Assembly (NCBI RefSeq): GCF_003725735.1 | Contig: NZ_RJTM01000120.1 | Location: 16,642-80,641, forward strand | Length of the DNA stretch: 64,000 nucleotides | DNA from: Sinomicrobium pectinilyticum | Lineage (GTDB): Bacteria > Bacteroidota > Bacteroidia > Flavobacteriales > Flavobacteriaceae | Direction: 5' to 3' | Part shown: positions 63,097-64,000 of the stretch, one piece after another | Layout: each line of letters opens with the position of its first letter | Numbering within the stretch: the first letter of the stretch is position 1 | Program-made: the position numbers and the translations under genes | The notes under the pieces: generated by a model | Databases searched by the model: none | The model's input: only the letters and a program-made list of their open reading frames with translations | Told to the model about the DNA's origin: nothing

Positions 63097-63882
63097 ATGG
63101 AGGAATACAGAAATATATACGTAGAAGAAGATAATGGCATTGCCTTTATTACCATAGACCGCCCTGCAAAGCTCAACGCACTGAACAGGGAAACCATAGA
63201 AGAACTGCACGATGCCTTTAAGGAAAATGATGAGGACCCGGAAATAAAGGTGATCATCCTTACCGGCAGCGGGGATAAAGCTTTTGTGGCAGGTGCCGAT
63301 ATATCCGAGTTTGCTGACTTTTCCGTAAAAGAAGGGAGTGCCCTGGCGGCAAAAGGACAGGAACTGCTGTTCGATTTTGTGGAAAACCTTTCGACCCCTG
63401 TTATCGCTGCCGTAAACGGATTTGCCCTTGGCGGCGGATTGGAACTGGCCATGGCATGTCATTTCCGTGTGGCATCGCACAATGCCAAAATGGGACTGCC
63501 CGAGGTGTCGCTCGGAGTTATTCCCGGCTATGGAGGAACACAACGGCTACCGCAACTTGTAGGTAAAGGCAAGGCTATGGAAATGATAATGACTGCCGGG
63601 ATGATCAATGCGGAAGAAGCAAAGAGTTACGGTCTGGTCAATCATGTAATCGCACAGGAGGAATTGCTTGATTATTGCGAGAATCTGGCCCTGAAGATCA
63701 GTAAAAATTCCGGTGTCGCAATAGCTGCCGCAATACGGGCTGTAAATGCAGGCTATAAAGAGGGAGCAGACGGATATCAGGCCGAAATACAGGCTTTCGG
63801 AAACTGTTTCGGAACCGAAGATTTTAAAGAAGGAACTACTGCGTTCCTGGAAAAGAGAAAGGCAGTATTCCCGGGGAAATAA
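63097..63882 (+). CDS. Enoyl-CoA hydratase/isomerase
   Basis: A 261-residue crotonase-fold enzyme. The oxyanion-hole segments are VAGADISEF and NGFALGGGLELA. The two catalytic glutamates of true hydratases are present, E116 and E136 (GLPEVSLGVIPGYGGTQRL), spaced by 20 residues as E144 and E164 are in rat enoyl-CoA hydratase. It probably serves beta-oxidation or a CoA-dependent catabolic path. The ATG at 63097 is 4 bp after the kinase stop, so the two are likely co-transcribed. Confidence 0.93.
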   Translation: MEEYRNIYVEEDNGIAFITIDRPAKLNALNRETIEELHDAFKENDEDPEIKVIILTGSGDKAFVAGADISEFADFSVKEGSALAAKGQELLFDFVENLSTPVIAAVNGFALGGGLELAMACHFRVASHNAKMGLPEVSLGVIPGYGGTQRLPQLVGKGKAMEMIMTAGMINAEEAKSYGLVNHVIAQEELLDYCENLALKISKNSGVAIAAAIRAVNAGYKEGADGYQAEIQAFGNCFGTEDFKEGTTAFLEKRKAVFPGK

Positions 63883-63905
63883 TTCTGCTTCTCATTGGGA
63901 AATTT

Positions 63906-63936
63906 AAACCTTTCATTACAGTAATGAAGGGTTTTT
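63906..63936 (+). terminator. Terminator of the kinase/enoyl-CoA hydratase genes
   Basis: A 13-bp stem (63906-63918 with 63922-63934, one G-T pair) with a 3-base loop and a following T run, 24 bp after the stop codon. No gene is visible in the remaining 64 bases. Confidence 0.85.
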
Positions 63937-64000
63937 GTGGGCACTTTCAGAAGTAAGCCAATTTCCCAAAAAATAAACAACGAACTCAGGTAATTTTTAC

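Noticed and set aside
1..64000. CRISPR arrays, transposons, phage genes, tRNA or rRNA genes
   Set aside because: None was found by reading: no regularly spaced repeats, no transposase or integrase motifs, and no RNA-gene cloverleaf in the gaps. A dedicated RNA-gene scan was not possible.

Overview
The window reads as a chromosomal segment of a gliding-type marine or soil Flavobacteriaceae (Bacteroidota). Support comes from the mutY-ssb-gldE-gldD cluster, SusC/SusD and other TonB-dependent outer-membrane proteins, families largely confined to the phylum (DUF2480, DUF3078, DUF3667, DUF4421), promoters of the TAnnTTTG type, and the lack of consistent Shine-Dalgarno sequences. I see no phage, insertion sequence, CRISPR array, tRNA or rRNA. 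The genus cannot be fixed from the sequence alone.

Layout. (1) 1-4804, plus strand: the end of an L-rhamnose catabolic operon (aldolase/lactaldehyde dehydrogenase remnant, RhaI isomerase, FGGY kinase), ending in an NCS1-type permease. (2) 4902-14217: a siderophore-type TonB receptor, ribosomal proteins L21 and L27 (L21 carries an extra helix-hairpin-helix-like tail), a small membrane protein, an active/inactive pair of M16 peptidases and an EamA exporter. (3) 14455-26424, all on the minus strand: a polysaccharide utilisation locus with a GH88 unsaturated glucuronyl hydrolase, a LacI regulator, SusC, SusD and two different heparinase II/III-fold lyases. An identical 12-bp palindrome lies upstream of both GH88 and SusC and is the best candidate operator. 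(4) 26542-33976: gldD, gldE, ssb and mutY on the minus strand, then HU, a 30-residue basic peptide, RNase G and RecX on the plus strand, and a JmjC/cupin-like gene. (5) 34450-45354: SufE, SufT, DUF2480 and DUF3078, HflX, nucleases, a serine hydrolase, Ogt, a CNNM protein and several small unknowns.

(6) 45408-61544 is a heme-biosynthesis region. On the minus strand, in order of transcription, are hemA, hemC, trkH, trkA, hemD, hemE, a DUF6973 gene, hemF, a DUF4421 gene and hemB. On the plus strand, divergent from hemA, are an AraC/PchR-like regulator, DinB, ThuA, hemH, a MATE exporter and hemJ. Together they cover every step from glutamyl-tRNA to heme except HemL. A K+ uptake pair sits inside the heme gene string, and trkA overlaps hemD. 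(7) 61626-63882: an NtrY-like orphan histidine kinase and an enoyl-CoA hydratase, followed by a terminator.

No single wholly new system stands out. The most interesting items are the uncharacterised uronic-acid polysaccharide locus with its candidate operators, the 30-residue ribosomal-protein-like peptide, the L21 fusion, the NCS1 permease in a rhamnose operon, the K+ and unknown-function genes embedded in the heme cluster, and a cysteine cluster in ferrochelatase.
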